A DNA stretch of 64,000 bases from Pseudonocardia sp. EC080619-01. GTDB taxonomy: Bacteria > Actinomycetota > Actinomycetes > Mycobacteriales > Pseudonocardiaceae. The number at the start of each line of letters is the position of its first letter. Positions within the stretch are counted from its first letter, which is position 1. Below are positions 16,248-23,976 of this stretch, one piece after another. The stretch lies in assembly GCF_001420995.1 (NCBI RefSeq), contig NZ_CP012184.1:4324501-4388500 (forward strand), given 5' to 3'. The position numbers were made by a program, and so were the translations under genes. The notes beneath the pieces are model-generated. The model saw only the letters and a program-made list of their open reading frames with translations, had not been told where the DNA came from and did no database searches.

Positions 16248-17471
16248 GTGGCGCAACGGCCAGTGATCTGGATCGGGATCGACGTCGGGAAGAGGACGCA
16301 CCATGCGTGCGCGATCGATACCGACGGCAAGGTGGTGTTCTCCCGCAAGGTCAGCAACGACCAGGCCGCGATCGAGGCGTTGCTGGCCCGCGCTGCGGAA
16401 GCGGCCCAGGACGTGCGGTGGGCCATCGACCTGACCTGCAGCTATGCGGCGCTGCTGCAGGTGGTCCTCACCGCGGCCGACCAGCAGGTGGTCTATGTCC
16501 CCGGTCGGGTCGTCGACCGGATGAGCGGCGTGTTCCGGGGCGAGGCCAAGACCGACGCCCGTGACGCGAAGGTCATCGCCGAGACCGCCCGCATGCGCGG
16601 CGCCGACCTCACCACGGTCACCGCCACTGATGAGACCACTGCCGAACTGGCCCGGCTCGTGGCCCATCGCGAGGACCTGATGGCCGACTGGGTGCGCGGG
16701 GTCAACCGGCTGCGTGACCTGCTCGGGTCGATCTTTCCCGGTCTCGAGGCGGCATTCGACTATTCCACCCGCAGCGCTCTGGTGCTGGTCACCGGGTTCC
16801 AGACACCCCAGGCCCTCCGGGACGCCGGCGAGGCAGGGGTGATCGAGTACCTGCGTGCCCATCGGGCGTGGGCACCGGGTATTGCTGCGATGGCCGCCAC
16901 CGCGGTCGAGGTCGCCCACGCCCAGACCGTGGCACTGCCCAGCGAGACGCGGACCGCGATCCTTGTTGCCGGCCTGGCCCGACGACTGCTGGAACTCGAC
17001 CGGGAGATCAAGGACACCGACAAGCTGATCACCACCGTGTTCCGCTCCCACCCGGACGCGGCGATCATCGAGTCGCTGCCCGGTCTCGGACCCATCCTGG
17101 GCGCGGAGTTCCTCACCGCCACCCACGGCGGTGTCGGCCCTGAACTGGGCGGATTCACCTCTCCAGGGCGGCTGGCCTCCTACGCCGGACTCGTCCCGGT
17201 GCCCCAGGACTCCGGCCGGATCAGCGGGAACCTGCGTCGCCCACGACGCTACAACCGCCGCCTGCGGCGAGTGTTCTACATGGCCGCACTGTCCAGCCTC
17301 AAGGTCAATGGCCCGTCCCGGGCCTTCTACCAGCGCAAACGCAGCGAAAGAATGCTTCATACCCAGGCTCTGCTCGCCTTGGCCAGACGCCTGGTCGACG
17401 TCCTGTGGGCCCTGCTGCGTGACCGGAGGATGTTCACCATCACCGCACCACAACCCGCTATCGCGGCTTGA
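16248..17471 (+). CDS. IS110-family transposase (DEDD recombinase), copy 1
   Basis: A 407-residue recombinase. The N-terminal RuvC-like domain begins WIGIDVGKRTHHACAID with acidic residues near 12, 61, 103 and 106. The C-terminal Transposase_20 domain shows ESLPGLGPILGAEFLTA, FTSPGRLASYAGLVP and the serine region AALSSLKVNGPSRAFY (about Ser350). GTG 16248 is chosen because AGGAG lies at 16236-16240; a TTG at 16209 would lengthen it by 13 residues without a ribosome site. It appears intact and is identical to copy 2, so the element is probably recently active. Confidence 0.93.
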   Translation: MAQRPVIWIGIDVGKRTHHACAIDTDGKVVFSRKVSNDQAAIEALLARAAEAAQDVRWAIDLTCSYAALLQVVLTAADQQVVYVPGRVVDRMSGVFRGEAKTDARDAKVIAETARMRGADLTTVTATDETTAELARLVAHREDLMADWVRGVNRLRDLLGSIFPGLEAAFDYSTRSALVLVTGFQTPQALRDAGEAGVIEYLRAHRAWAPGIAAMAATAVEVAHAQTVALPSETRTAILVAGLARRLLELDREIKDTDKLITTVFRSHPDAAIIESLPGLGPILGAEFLTATHGGVGPELGGFTSPGRLASYAGLVPVPQDSGRISGNLRRPRRYNRRLRRVFYMAALSSLKVNGPSRAFYQRKRSERMLHTQALLALARRLVDVLWALLRDRRMFTITAPQPAIAA

Positions 17472-18105
17472 CACGGTCATTCGGATTCCCTTCGAGGGGA
17501 CGGGGATGTGCGGGTGGTGTGTCCAGGACGGTCCGCAGCCGGGCCAGTCCGCGGGACACGTGCGACTTCGCGGTGCCCTCGGCGCAGCCGATTACCTGGG
17601 CGATCTCGGTGGTCGGCAGGCCATGGACGTGCCGGAGCACGACCGCGGTCCGCTGCACCTCGGACAGCTCGCCGAGGGCGGCACCGAGTGCGCGTTGCAG
17701 CTCACCCCGCTCGGCCTGCTCGGCCGGGCCGAGCTCGGGGCTCGGGTCGTCCGGTGGGCCCGCGTCGAGCGGGTCGAGCCGGGGCGGGGGCGGCGGCCTG
17801 CGGGCGGCGTCCCTGGCCCGGTTGCGGGCGGTGTTGCGCAGGATGGTGAGCAGCCACGGGCGTACCCGCAGCTCCCCGATCCGTTCCGCCGCGTACCCGC
17901 AGAGCGCCCGGTAGGCGCGCAGCAGGGCGTCGGCGGCGAGGTCCTCGGCGTCCGCGGCACCGCGGACGAAGCTCCGGGCCACCGAGAACAGCAGGTCCCG
18001 GTGGGCGTCCACGAGCACGGCGAACCCGGCGTCGAGATCGGCCGCGAGCGCGCGGGCGACGGCGTCGGAGCCGTCGTCCCCGGGGCCGAGGTCGTCGTCG
18101 GTCAT
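17458..18105 (-). CDS. ECF sigma factor of the alkylation-repair locus, 3' end altered by IS110
   Basis: A 215-residue ECF sigma. Region 2 is at about 27-100 (RDLLFSVARSFVRGAADAED, RVRPWLLTILRNTARNRARD) and region 4 at about 135-190 (LSEVQRTAVVLRHVHGLPTT, GTAKSHVSRGLARLR). No anti-sigma gene is adjacent. The last nine codons are supplied by the IS element; without it the frame would end a few codons past RPLEG at a TGA overlapping the ATG of the MGMT-Ada gene. A regulon-type promoter lies so close (18111-18140) that the transcript should begin at the ATG, which explains the missing ribosome site. It probably drives its own gene, ogt, alkB and the oxygenase. Confidence 0.88.
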   Translation of the reverse strand: MTDDDLGPGDDGSDAVARALAADLDAGFAVLVDAHRDLLFSVARSFVRGAADAEDLAADALLRAYRALCGYAAERIGELRVRPWLLTILRNTARNRARDAARRPPPPPRLDPLDAGPPDDPSPELGPAEQAERGELQRALGAALGELSEVQRTAVVLRHVHGLPTTEIAQVIGCAEGTAKSHVSRGLARLRTVLDTPPAHPRPLEGNPNDRVKPR

Positions 18106-18110
18106 ACCGT

Positions 18111-18140
18111 GCAGAACACCGTCGGGCCGGATCCGGTTGC
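18111..18140 (-). promoter_or_regulatory. Predicted autoregulatory promoter of the ECF sigma gene (leaderless)
   Basis: Minus strand: GCAACCGG (18140-18133), 15 bases, GTTCTGC (18117-18111), then ACGGT and the ATG at 18105. Transcription would start at or next to the start codon. Confidence 0.75.
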
Positions 18141-18145
18141 GGTGC

Positions 18146-18280
18146 TCAGCCGTAGTGCTCGGTGGTGCCGTGGGACAGCTCGACGACGGCGCACCCGCTG
18201 CCGCCGACCGACCGGCGCGCGCCCGGCTCGGCGTCGTCGGACGATCCCCGCACCATCGGTGCGGACGGGACTGTGGTCAT
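18146..18280 (-). CDS. 44-residue protein of unknown function in the alkylation locus
   Basis: ATG 18280 is preceded by GAGGAGAC at ideal distance and lies 10 bases after the stop of the Oxygenase-NA gene, so both are probably on one mRNA. The 44-residue product begins MTTVPSAPMVRGSSDDAEPG and ends GGSGCAVVELSHGTTEHYG. It has one Cys, no membrane segment and no family I recognise. Candidates are a small regulator of the sigma factor, an accessory peptide, or a non-functional frame. The strong ribosome site favours a real gene. Confidence 0.55.
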   Translation of the reverse strand: MTTVPSAPMVRGSSDDAEPGARRSVGGSGCAVVELSHGTTEHYG

Positions 18281-18290
18281 GACGGTCTCC

Positions 18291-19025
18291 TCAGCGCGCG
18301 TTGTGGAAGATGATGCCCAGCACGTGCCGGTTCCCGCTGTGCACGGCGCTGACGCCGTGCCGCATCTGGACCCGGTGGTCGCCCCGGGTGCCGCGGCGTG
18401 GCCGGTTGCGCACCGGGAAGATCACCGCCTGGCCCTGTCCGGGGCGCAGCACGATCGGGCGGGACTGCTGGCGCGGGCGCTGCTCGACGAAGACGCTCTC
18501 GCCGCCGGTGAAGTCGACGTCCGGGCGGGACAGCATCACCAGGAACTGCAGCGGGAACGTCAGGTCCCCGTAGACGTCCTGGTGCAGGCAGTTGTAGCCG
18601 GACTCGCCGTAGCGCAGCACCAGCGGCGTCGGCCTGGTCTGCCCGTGGGCGGCGCAGGTCTCGAGCAGCCCGTCCAGGGTCTCCGGGAAGGTGTCCTCGC
18701 CCAGCCGGCGGGCCCAGTCGTTCGCGATCCGGGCCAGCGGCGGATAGAGCTCGGTGCGCAGGGTCTGCACCAGCTCCGGCAGCGGGTCGGTGAAGTACCG
18801 GTAGCTGCCCTCGCCGAAGGAGTGCCGGGCCATCTGGACGGTGGAGCGGAACCGGTCGTGCTCGTCGAACATCGCGGTGATCTCGTCGCACTGGGCGGGC
18901 TCGATCAGCCGCGGGGTCGTGGCGACGCCCTCGGTGTCCAGCCGCTCCGTCAGCCGGGCCCAGTCGAGGGCGTCCAGGTGCGGTCCGGCGGTGGCGGTTC
19001 CGGCGTCGGCCGGGGTGGTGGTCAT
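18291..19025 (-). CDS. 2OG-Fe(II) oxygenase of the Oxygenase-NA family (damaged DNA)
   Basis: A 244-residue dioxygenase matching the Oxygenase-NA family (PF09859), described as acting on alkylated DNA. Signatures: FRSTVQMARHSFGEGSYRYF at 59-78, YNCLHQDVYGDLTFPLQF with iron ligands His148 and Asp150, FTGGESVFVEQRPRQQSR at 172-189, RHGVS with His223, and Arg233 in SGNRHVLGIIFH. ATG 19025 lies about 30 bases after the predicted transcription start from the promoter at 19061-19090. It heads a short operon with the 44-residue protein. Lesion specificity is unknown. Confidence 0.88.
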   Translation of the reverse strand: MTTTPADAGTATAGPHLDALDWARLTERLDTEGVATTPRLIEPAQCDEITAMFDEHDRFRSTVQMARHSFGEGSYRYFTDPLPELVQTLRTELYPPLARIANDWARRLGEDTFPETLDGLLETCAAHGQTRPTPLVLRYGESGYNCLHQDVYGDLTFPLQFLVMLSRPDVDFTGGESVFVEQRPRQQSRPIVLRPGQGQAVIFPVRNRPRRGTRGDHRVQMRHGVSAVHSGNRHVLGIIFHNAR

Positions 19026-19060
19026 CGGCTGCCTCCGTGCTCGTGGCGTGCTGGCGGTGG

Positions 19061-19090
19061 TCCCAACACCACCGTGGCCGAGCCGGTTGC
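19061..19090 (-). promoter_or_regulatory. Predicted ECF-sigma promoter for the Oxygenase-NA gene
   Basis: Minus strand: GCAACCGG (19090-19083), 15 bases, GTTGGGA (19067-19061). The upstream box and spacing equal the other sites; the downstream box keeps only GTT. Confidence 0.62.
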
Positions 19091-19242
19091 GGGCGTCCGG
19101 CCGGGGCGATCGTGGGACCGATGGCCGCCGGACCGCTGCCCGGCCGTCGAGCAGGGTGGACGGACCAGTCGTCCGGACGCCGTTCCGTGACCGACCGGCA
19201 GCCGAGTCGTTGACCGGGTATACGCAACGGAGCGGGGGCGTC

Positions 19243-20433
19243 GTGGCTGGACCGACATGGGACGCGGACGCCGGCGTCTGGGTGCTGGACGACGAGGCGG
19301 CCCCGCCGCGTCACCGGCGCCCGCCCACCCGGCTGGTCGACCCGGCTGGACCGGGGCGGGACAGCGGGTCGGCCGCGCGACCGGACCCGGGCCGGCGTCG
19401 CACGACCCGCGCGGGACGGCCGGCGAGCAGCGGTGCCGGCTCCCGGCGTGCGGACCCGCCGGTGATCGATCGGAACGACGGTGACGACCGGTCGCGGCAT
19501 CGCGCCCCCGTGACGTCCGCTCCGGGAGGGAGCCACCCCGAGCCGTACCGGCGCGCCCGGGTTCCCGACGGTGGGGTCCGGCCGGGTGCCCGCGGGCCCG
19601 GCCGCCACGGCGGATCGGGCGATCTGGCCGGGGACATCGTCGCGCTCGGATTCGGGCCCGGGGAGCACGTCCCGGAGCACCTCGGCCACCGGCGGTGGGA
19701 CGACGACCGCGACCCCGGTGGACGTCCGGTGCACGGCGGGTACGGGATGCACGACGGCCGCACCGTGCGCGTCGAACGCCCGGTGCTCGCCGACCGCCCA
19801 CCGCACGACGAGTACACCGAGTACACCGATTACACGGAGTACTCCGAGTACACGGAGTACGACGGTGACACCGGGTACGACGAGGGCCCCCGGGAGGAGC
19901 GGGAGCCCGGCCGGTACCGGGCGGACCCGTCCCCGGGCGGCAGGCGACCGGCCCGGCGGTGGTGGCCGTGGCTGGTCGGGGGCGTCGTCGCGGTCGCGGG
20001 GATCGCCGCGGCCGTATCGGTCGGGGTCGCCGTCCTGGGGGGCGGTGCGGACGATCGGCCGCCGTCCCCGCAGGCCGACACCTCGGCCGTCGGGGCCCCT
20101 CCCGATGCGCCCGCCGCAGCACCCCCGCCGTCCGGTTCGGCCCCGGCAGCCGCTCCCGGCCCCGCTGCGGCCCAGGTCACCTTCGAGGTGTCCGGTTCCG
20201 GGACGGCGAGCACCCTGACCTACGGCCGGGGCACGTCGGTGTCACAGGTCCTCGACGCGGAGCTGCCCTGGACGCGGACCGTGGACGCGGCCGGTGAGCC
20301 CGCCGAGTACACGATCTCCGCGGCCGGTGGTTCCGGCGAGATCGCCTGCCGGATCATCGTCGACGATGCCGTCGTCGCGGAGGAGTCGGCGGACGGTGAT
20401 TTCGCCGCCGTCTCCTGCAGCGGCCGCCGCTGA
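19243..20433 (+). CDS. Membrane protein with MmpS-like C-terminal domain
   Basis: A 396-residue protein. The long N-terminal part is disordered, rich in Arg, Asp, Pro and Gly, and contains a tyrosine repeat (YTEYTDYTEYSEYTEY, coded at about 19811-19860). A membrane helix follows (WWPWLVGGVVAVAGIAAAVS), then a Pro/Ala linker and a C-terminal domain with VTFEVSGSGTASTLTYGRGT, LPWTRTV and GEIACRIIVDD. That end matches MmpS-type accessory proteins, which partner MmpL exporters in mycobacteria; no MmpL is in the window. The start is GTG 19243 with GGAG upstream. Function beyond the family is unknown. Confidence 0.7.
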   Translation: MAGPTWDADAGVWVLDDEAAPPRHRRPPTRLVDPAGPGRDSGSAARPDPGRRRTTRAGRPASSGAGSRRADPPVIDRNDGDDRSRHRAPVTSAPGGSHPEPYRRARVPDGGVRPGARGPGRHGGSGDLAGDIVALGFGPGEHVPEHLGHRRWDDDRDPGGRPVHGGYGMHDGRTVRVERPVLADRPPHDEYTEYTDYTEYSEYTEYDGDTGYDEGPREEREPGRYRADPSPGGRRPARRWWPWLVGGVVAVAGIAAAVSVGVAVLGGGADDRPPSPQADTSAVGAPPDAPAAAPPPSGSAPAAAPGPAAAQVTFEVSGSGTASTLTYGRGTSVSQVLDAELPWTRTVDAAGEPAEYTISAAGGSGEIACRIIVDDAVVAEESADGDFAAVSCSGRR

Positions 20434-20500
20434 CGGCGGGCCTCCACCGCTCGGTCACGGCCGGTCGTCGGGACGGGTGACCCCGCGGCCCGTGCCGTGA

Positions 20501-21991
20501 TCAGCCCGGGAAGTCGCGCGGCTTCTCCTCGAAGATCATGGTCTTGTTCTCCAGGTACGGGAGCAGACCGTCCACGCCGCCCTCGCGGCCGGTCCCGGAC
20601 TGCTTGAACCCGCCGAAGCCGATGCCGAAGTCGGTGCGGAAGTTGTTGTGCCCGACCGTCCCGGCCCGCAGCCGTCCGGCCACCTCGCGCGCCCGGTCGG
20701 CGTCGTGGGTGAAGACCGCGGCGTTGAGCCCGTAGATCGTGTCGTTGGCGATCCGGATCGCGTCCTCCTCGTCCTCGGCCGGGATGACCGAGAGCACCGG
20801 GCCGAAGATCTCCTCCTGGGCGATCTTCCAGGAGTTGTCGACGCCGGAGAACACCGTCGGCTCGATGAACCAGCCGCGGTCGAGGTCCTTCGGACGCCCG
20901 CCGCCGGTCACCAGCCGCGCGCCCTCGGCGACGCCCTGGGCGATGTAGCCCTCGACCCGGTCGCGCTGGCGTTCCATCGCGAGCGGTCCCATCTGGACGC
21001 CCGGGTCGAAGGGGTCGCCCAGCTTGACCTGGGAGAACGTCCCTGCGAGGGCGTCGGCCAGCTCGTCGTGGCGGCGGCGCGGGACGACGATGCGGGTCAG
21101 GGAGGAGCACACCTGCCCGGAGAGGAAGCACTCCGCGCCGGACAGGCTGGCGGCTGCCTCGCCCAGGTCCATGTCGTCGAGGACGACCGCGGCGGACTTG
21201 CCGCCGAGCTCGAGGGTGTAGCGGCCGATGCGCTCGCCGAGGACGGAGGCGATCCGCCGGCCGGCCGCCGTCGAGCCGGTGAAGGCGATCTTGTCGACGC
21301 GCGGGTCGCGGACCAGGCTCTCGGAGACCTCGCGGTCCGCGGTGAGGACGTTGAGCACCCCGGGCGGCAGGCCGATCTTCTCGGCGATCTCGGCCATGAT
21401 GTACGGGGCGCCGGGGGCCTCGGGCGAGGCCTTGAGGACGACGGTGCAGCCGGCCAGTAGCGCGGGTGCCAGCTTGTAGGCGATCAGCGTCATCGGAGCG
21501 TTCCACGGGATGATCGCGCCGACCACCCCGACCGGCTCTCGGGAGATCATTCCGTACGTCCCGCCCGCGGTCGGCGTGGCGGGCTCCTCGAAGGCGAACG
21601 TGTCGGCGAGGTCGGCGTAGAAGCCGTAGGCGTCCGGGACCCCGCCGATCATCGCCTGCGCGGCGCCGAGCACGATGCCGGACTCCCGCGGCCAGACCTG
21701 CGTGACGTCGTCGGAACGCTCACGTACCGCCGCCCCGATCGCGCGGAGGAACTCCGCGCGCCGGCCGTGCGTCATCGTCGGCCACGGGCCCTCGTCGAAG
21801 GCGGCCCGGGCCGCGGTGACCGCGCGGTCGACGTCGGCGTTCTGCGCCTCGGGGACCTGGTAGTAGACCTGCTCGGTGGCGGGCTCGATCACCGAGATGG
21901 TGTCGCTCGACGACGGTGCGACCCACTCGCCGCCGATGTAGAACCTGTCGAGCCTCGTGAGAGGGGCCCTCGTGTCGCTGGTGATGCTCAT
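20501..21991 (-). CDS. Aldehyde dehydrogenase (NAD(P)-dependent)
   Basis: A 496-residue aldehyde dehydrogenase. Catalytic residues are Asn164 (PWNAP), Glu261 (LELGGKS) and Cys295 (SGQVCSS), with the coenzyme-binding FTGSTAAGR at 237-245. Length is standard. It is the last gene of the minus-strand catabolic cluster and has its own upstream region carrying two inverted-repeat operators. It probably oxidises an aldehyde released by the HpcH-type aldolase encoded just upstream; the substrate is unknown. Confidence 0.92.
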   Translation of the reverse strand: MSITSDTRAPLTRLDRFYIGGEWVAPSSSDTISVIEPATEQVYYQVPEAQNADVDRAVTAARAAFDEGPWPTMTHGRRAEFLRAIGAAVRERSDDVTQVWPRESGIVLGAAQAMIGGVPDAYGFYADLADTFAFEEPATPTAGGTYGMISREPVGVVGAIIPWNAPMTLIAYKLAPALLAGCTVVLKASPEAPGAPYIMAEIAEKIGLPPGVLNVLTADREVSESLVRDPRVDKIAFTGSTAAGRRIASVLGERIGRYTLELGGKSAAVVLDDMDLGEAAASLSGAECFLSGQVCSSLTRIVVPRRRHDELADALAGTFSQVKLGDPFDPGVQMGPLAMERQRDRVEGYIAQGVAEGARLVTGGGRPKDLDRGWFIEPTVFSGVDNSWKIAQEEIFGPVLSVIPAEDEEDAIRIANDTIYGLNAAVFTHDADRAREVAGRLRAGTVGHNNFRTDFGIGFGGFKQSGTGREGGVDGLLPYLENKTMIFEEKPRDFPG

Positions 21992-22090
21992 GGAATGCCG
22001 AACCTCCGTCGGTCGACGTCACTCCGTGGCGGACGGCCTCGTGGACGCACCGCCCTGATGTACGTCCGAGAGTGACATCGCTCTCCGGAA

Positions 22091-22135
22091 TCCGCTACCG
22101 CGGAACAAAACCATCTGGCGATCCGCGTATGCGGA
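22091..22135 (-). promoter_or_regulatory. Two TCCGC-N4-GCGGA operators
   Basis: TCCGC-TACC-GCGGA at 22091-22104 and TCCGC-GTAT-GCGGA at 22122-22135, 31 bp apart (about three helical turns), each followed by (A/G)CAAA. They lie between the aldolase gene and the aldehyde dehydrogenase start. The shape fits IclR-family sites; no IclR gene is in the window. Confidence 0.65.
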
Positions 22136-22160
22136 GCAAAGGGGGGATCCGGTCCGCGAG

Positions 22161-22922
22161 TCAGAACATCGCCCGCAACCGGTCCGAGCTTTCGACGAGC
22201 AGTGCCGCGTCGGTGCCGACCGCGACGAACGTGGCCCCGGCCTCCAGGTAGCGGACGGCCGACTCGTGCCGGCGGGTGAGGACCCCCGCCGCCCGGCCCG
22301 CCTTCCGGACCCGTCCGACGGCGTCCTCCACGGTCGTCCGTACCTGGGGGTCCTCGGGCTGCCCGAGCAGCCCGAGTGACGCCGACAGGTCGGACGGTCC
22401 GAAGAAGACGCCGTCCACACCGTCGACCGCGACGATCTCGTCCAGCGCGGCGATGCCGTCCACGGTCTCGACCTGGACCAGGATGCAGATCTCGTCGTTC
22501 GCCCGGTCGAAGTACCCCCGGTCCCGGCCCCAGGCGGCGGCACGGGCGGCGGCGACTCCGCGCACCCCCGCGGCGGGGTAACGGCAGTGCCGGACGACCT
22601 CCCGCGCCTGGGCGGCCGACTCGATCATCGGGACGAGGACCGTGCGGGCGCCCAGGTCGAGGCAGCGCTTCAGCATCGCCTCCCCGTAGCCGCCGAGGCC
22701 GGTCGGGACCCGGACGACCGGTTCGACGCCGGGGTGGGACGCGACGGCCAGCAGCTGGGACTTGATCACCGCGAGGTCGAAGGGGCCGTGCTCCCCGTCG
22801 AGGACGAGCCAGTCGAAGCCGGCGGCGGCGACGATCTCGGCCGACTCGGTGCAGGGCAGCCCCAGCCACAGGCCGAGCTGGGGACGCCCGTCGGCGAGGG
22901 CCTGCTTGAAGGTGCCCGTCAC
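22161..22922 (-). CDS. HpcH/HpaI-family aldolase
   Basis: A 253-residue class II aldolase of the HpcH/HpaI family, which cleaves 4-hydroxy-2-oxo acids to pyruvate and an aldehyde. Signatures: GLWLGLPCTESAEIVAAAGF, LVLDGEHGPFD, metal Glu in ILVQVET and GPSDLSASLG. GTG 22922 overlaps the stop of the upstream amidohydrolase (GTGA). The aldehyde product would feed the aldehyde dehydrogenase downstream. The exact substrate is not predictable. Confidence 0.88.
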   Translation of the reverse strand: MTGTFKQALADGRPQLGLWLGLPCTESAEIVAAAGFDWLVLDGEHGPFDLAVIKSQLLAVASHPGVEPVVRVPTGLGGYGEAMLKRCLDLGARTVLVPMIESAAQAREVVRHCRYPAAGVRGVAAARAAAWGRDRGYFDRANDEICILVQVETVDGIAALDEIVAVDGVDGVFFGPSDLSASLGLLGQPEDPQVRTTVEDAVGRVRKAGRAAGVLTRRHESAVRYLEAGATFVAVGTDAALLVESSDRLRAMF

Positions 22923-23976
22923 AGCGAGTAGACTCGGCTCGCCGTGCCCGAGAAGAGATCGAGCCGCTCCGCCTCCGTCATCGCCGCCGTCACCTGCTTG
23001 AAGGTGTTCCACAGCGTGGCGTAGGGGACGCCGACCTTGTCGACGGGATAGTTGCTCTCGAACATGCACCGGTCCGGTCCGAAGGCCTCGATGCAGGTCT
23101 CGATCCACGGCCGCCACAGCGTGGCGAGCTCCGTCGAGGACGGCGGCCGCTCGGCGGTGCGGTAGTCGAAGGCGGCGAGTCGGGCGACGAGCCCGCCGAT
23201 CTTGCAGGTCACGTTGGGCCGCTCCGCGACCGCGCGCACGCCGCGGCGCCAGGCGGCGAAGTCCTCGTCCCGGTGACCGGCGTAGTGGCCGTATCCGAGC
23301 GGGCCACCGCAGTGGTCGAGCACCACGGACAGGTCGGGGAGGGCGTCGGCGGCCCGGGCGACGTCGTCCAGCTGGGGGAAGAAGACCCAGGTGTCGAGCA
23401 CGAGGCCCAGGTCGCTCAGGACCGCCATGCCCGCGCGGACGTCGGGGTCCCCGAGCAGGTGCGGGGCGCTGCCGGTGTGGCTGTTCTCGATGTCGGGGTC
23501 GCTGTCCCAGCTCGTGGCGAACCGGATCCCCCTGAAGCGGCCGTCGCCGGCGTCCTGGTGGGCGCGCAGCACGTCCTCGACGGCGGCGCCGAGCCGGAGG
23601 TCGGCGAACCCGATGATCACGGCGCCGACCCGGACCGGCGAGGCACCGCCGGCGGCCCGTCCGGCGACACCGGCGACGAACTCGGTCTCGCCGACGGGGC
23701 GCAGCGCCTCCGGTCCCTCGGTGCGGTACTCCGACAGGCACTCGGTGAACACGGTCGCGACGACGTCGTGGCCGGTGGTGGCGTCCGCGGTGAACTCGTC
23801 GAGCAGGTACGGGTAGCCGGGGTGGTCCCAGAGGTGGTGGTGGGGTCGACGATCGGCAGGTCGGGGAACAGCACGTCCTCGGCAGGCGCCTTGCGGAGCC
23901 AGCCGGGGTCCGGTGGGTAGATGCGGCCGAACTCGGTCGGCCTGCCCTCGGCGGTGCGCATCAGGGGGGAGCTCAC
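22919..23976 (-). pseudogene. Amidohydrolase_2-family hydrolase with a frameshift in the metal motif
   Basis: A metal-dependent lactonase/hydrolase related to 2-pyrone-4,6-dicarboxylate lactonase and fuconolactonase. The first part starts with GTG 23976 (overlapping the MFS stop) and reads to EDVLFPDLPIVDP. There the frame breaks at a run of four C/G (23842-23845); adding one base restores HHHLWDHPGYPYLLDE, the metal-binding His motif, and the rest runs cleanly to 22919 (GGPLGYGHYAGHRDEDFAAW, FESNYPVDKVGV). The cause is either a true one-base deletion or a base-calling error. If real, the active site is lost. Confidence 0.8.

Larger units (their letters stand above)
16028..17489 (+). mobile_element. 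IS110-family insertion sequence, copy 1 (1,462 bp)
   Basis: This stretch matches, in reverse, bases 43096-44557: the transposase translations are identical and the non-coding ends I compared agree base for base. It has a 220-bp non-coding left part, one transposase gene and only 18 bp after the stop, with no terminal inverted repeats, which is the IS110 (not IS1111) layout. The outermost CCTCC belongs to the target. No duplicated target is seen apart from a shared CC. It sits between the ECF sigma gene and the MGMT-Ada gene. Confidence 0.92.

Noticed and set aside
15147..17480. A continuous minus-strand frame through the IS110 element into the MGMT-Ada gene
   Set aside because: It is the antisense of the transposase joined by chance; GGGAGG and ATG at 16022 mark the real start.
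16028..17489. CT core dinucleotide as in IS621
   Set aside because: CT at both junctions does not give coherent empty sites for both copies; a CC core does.
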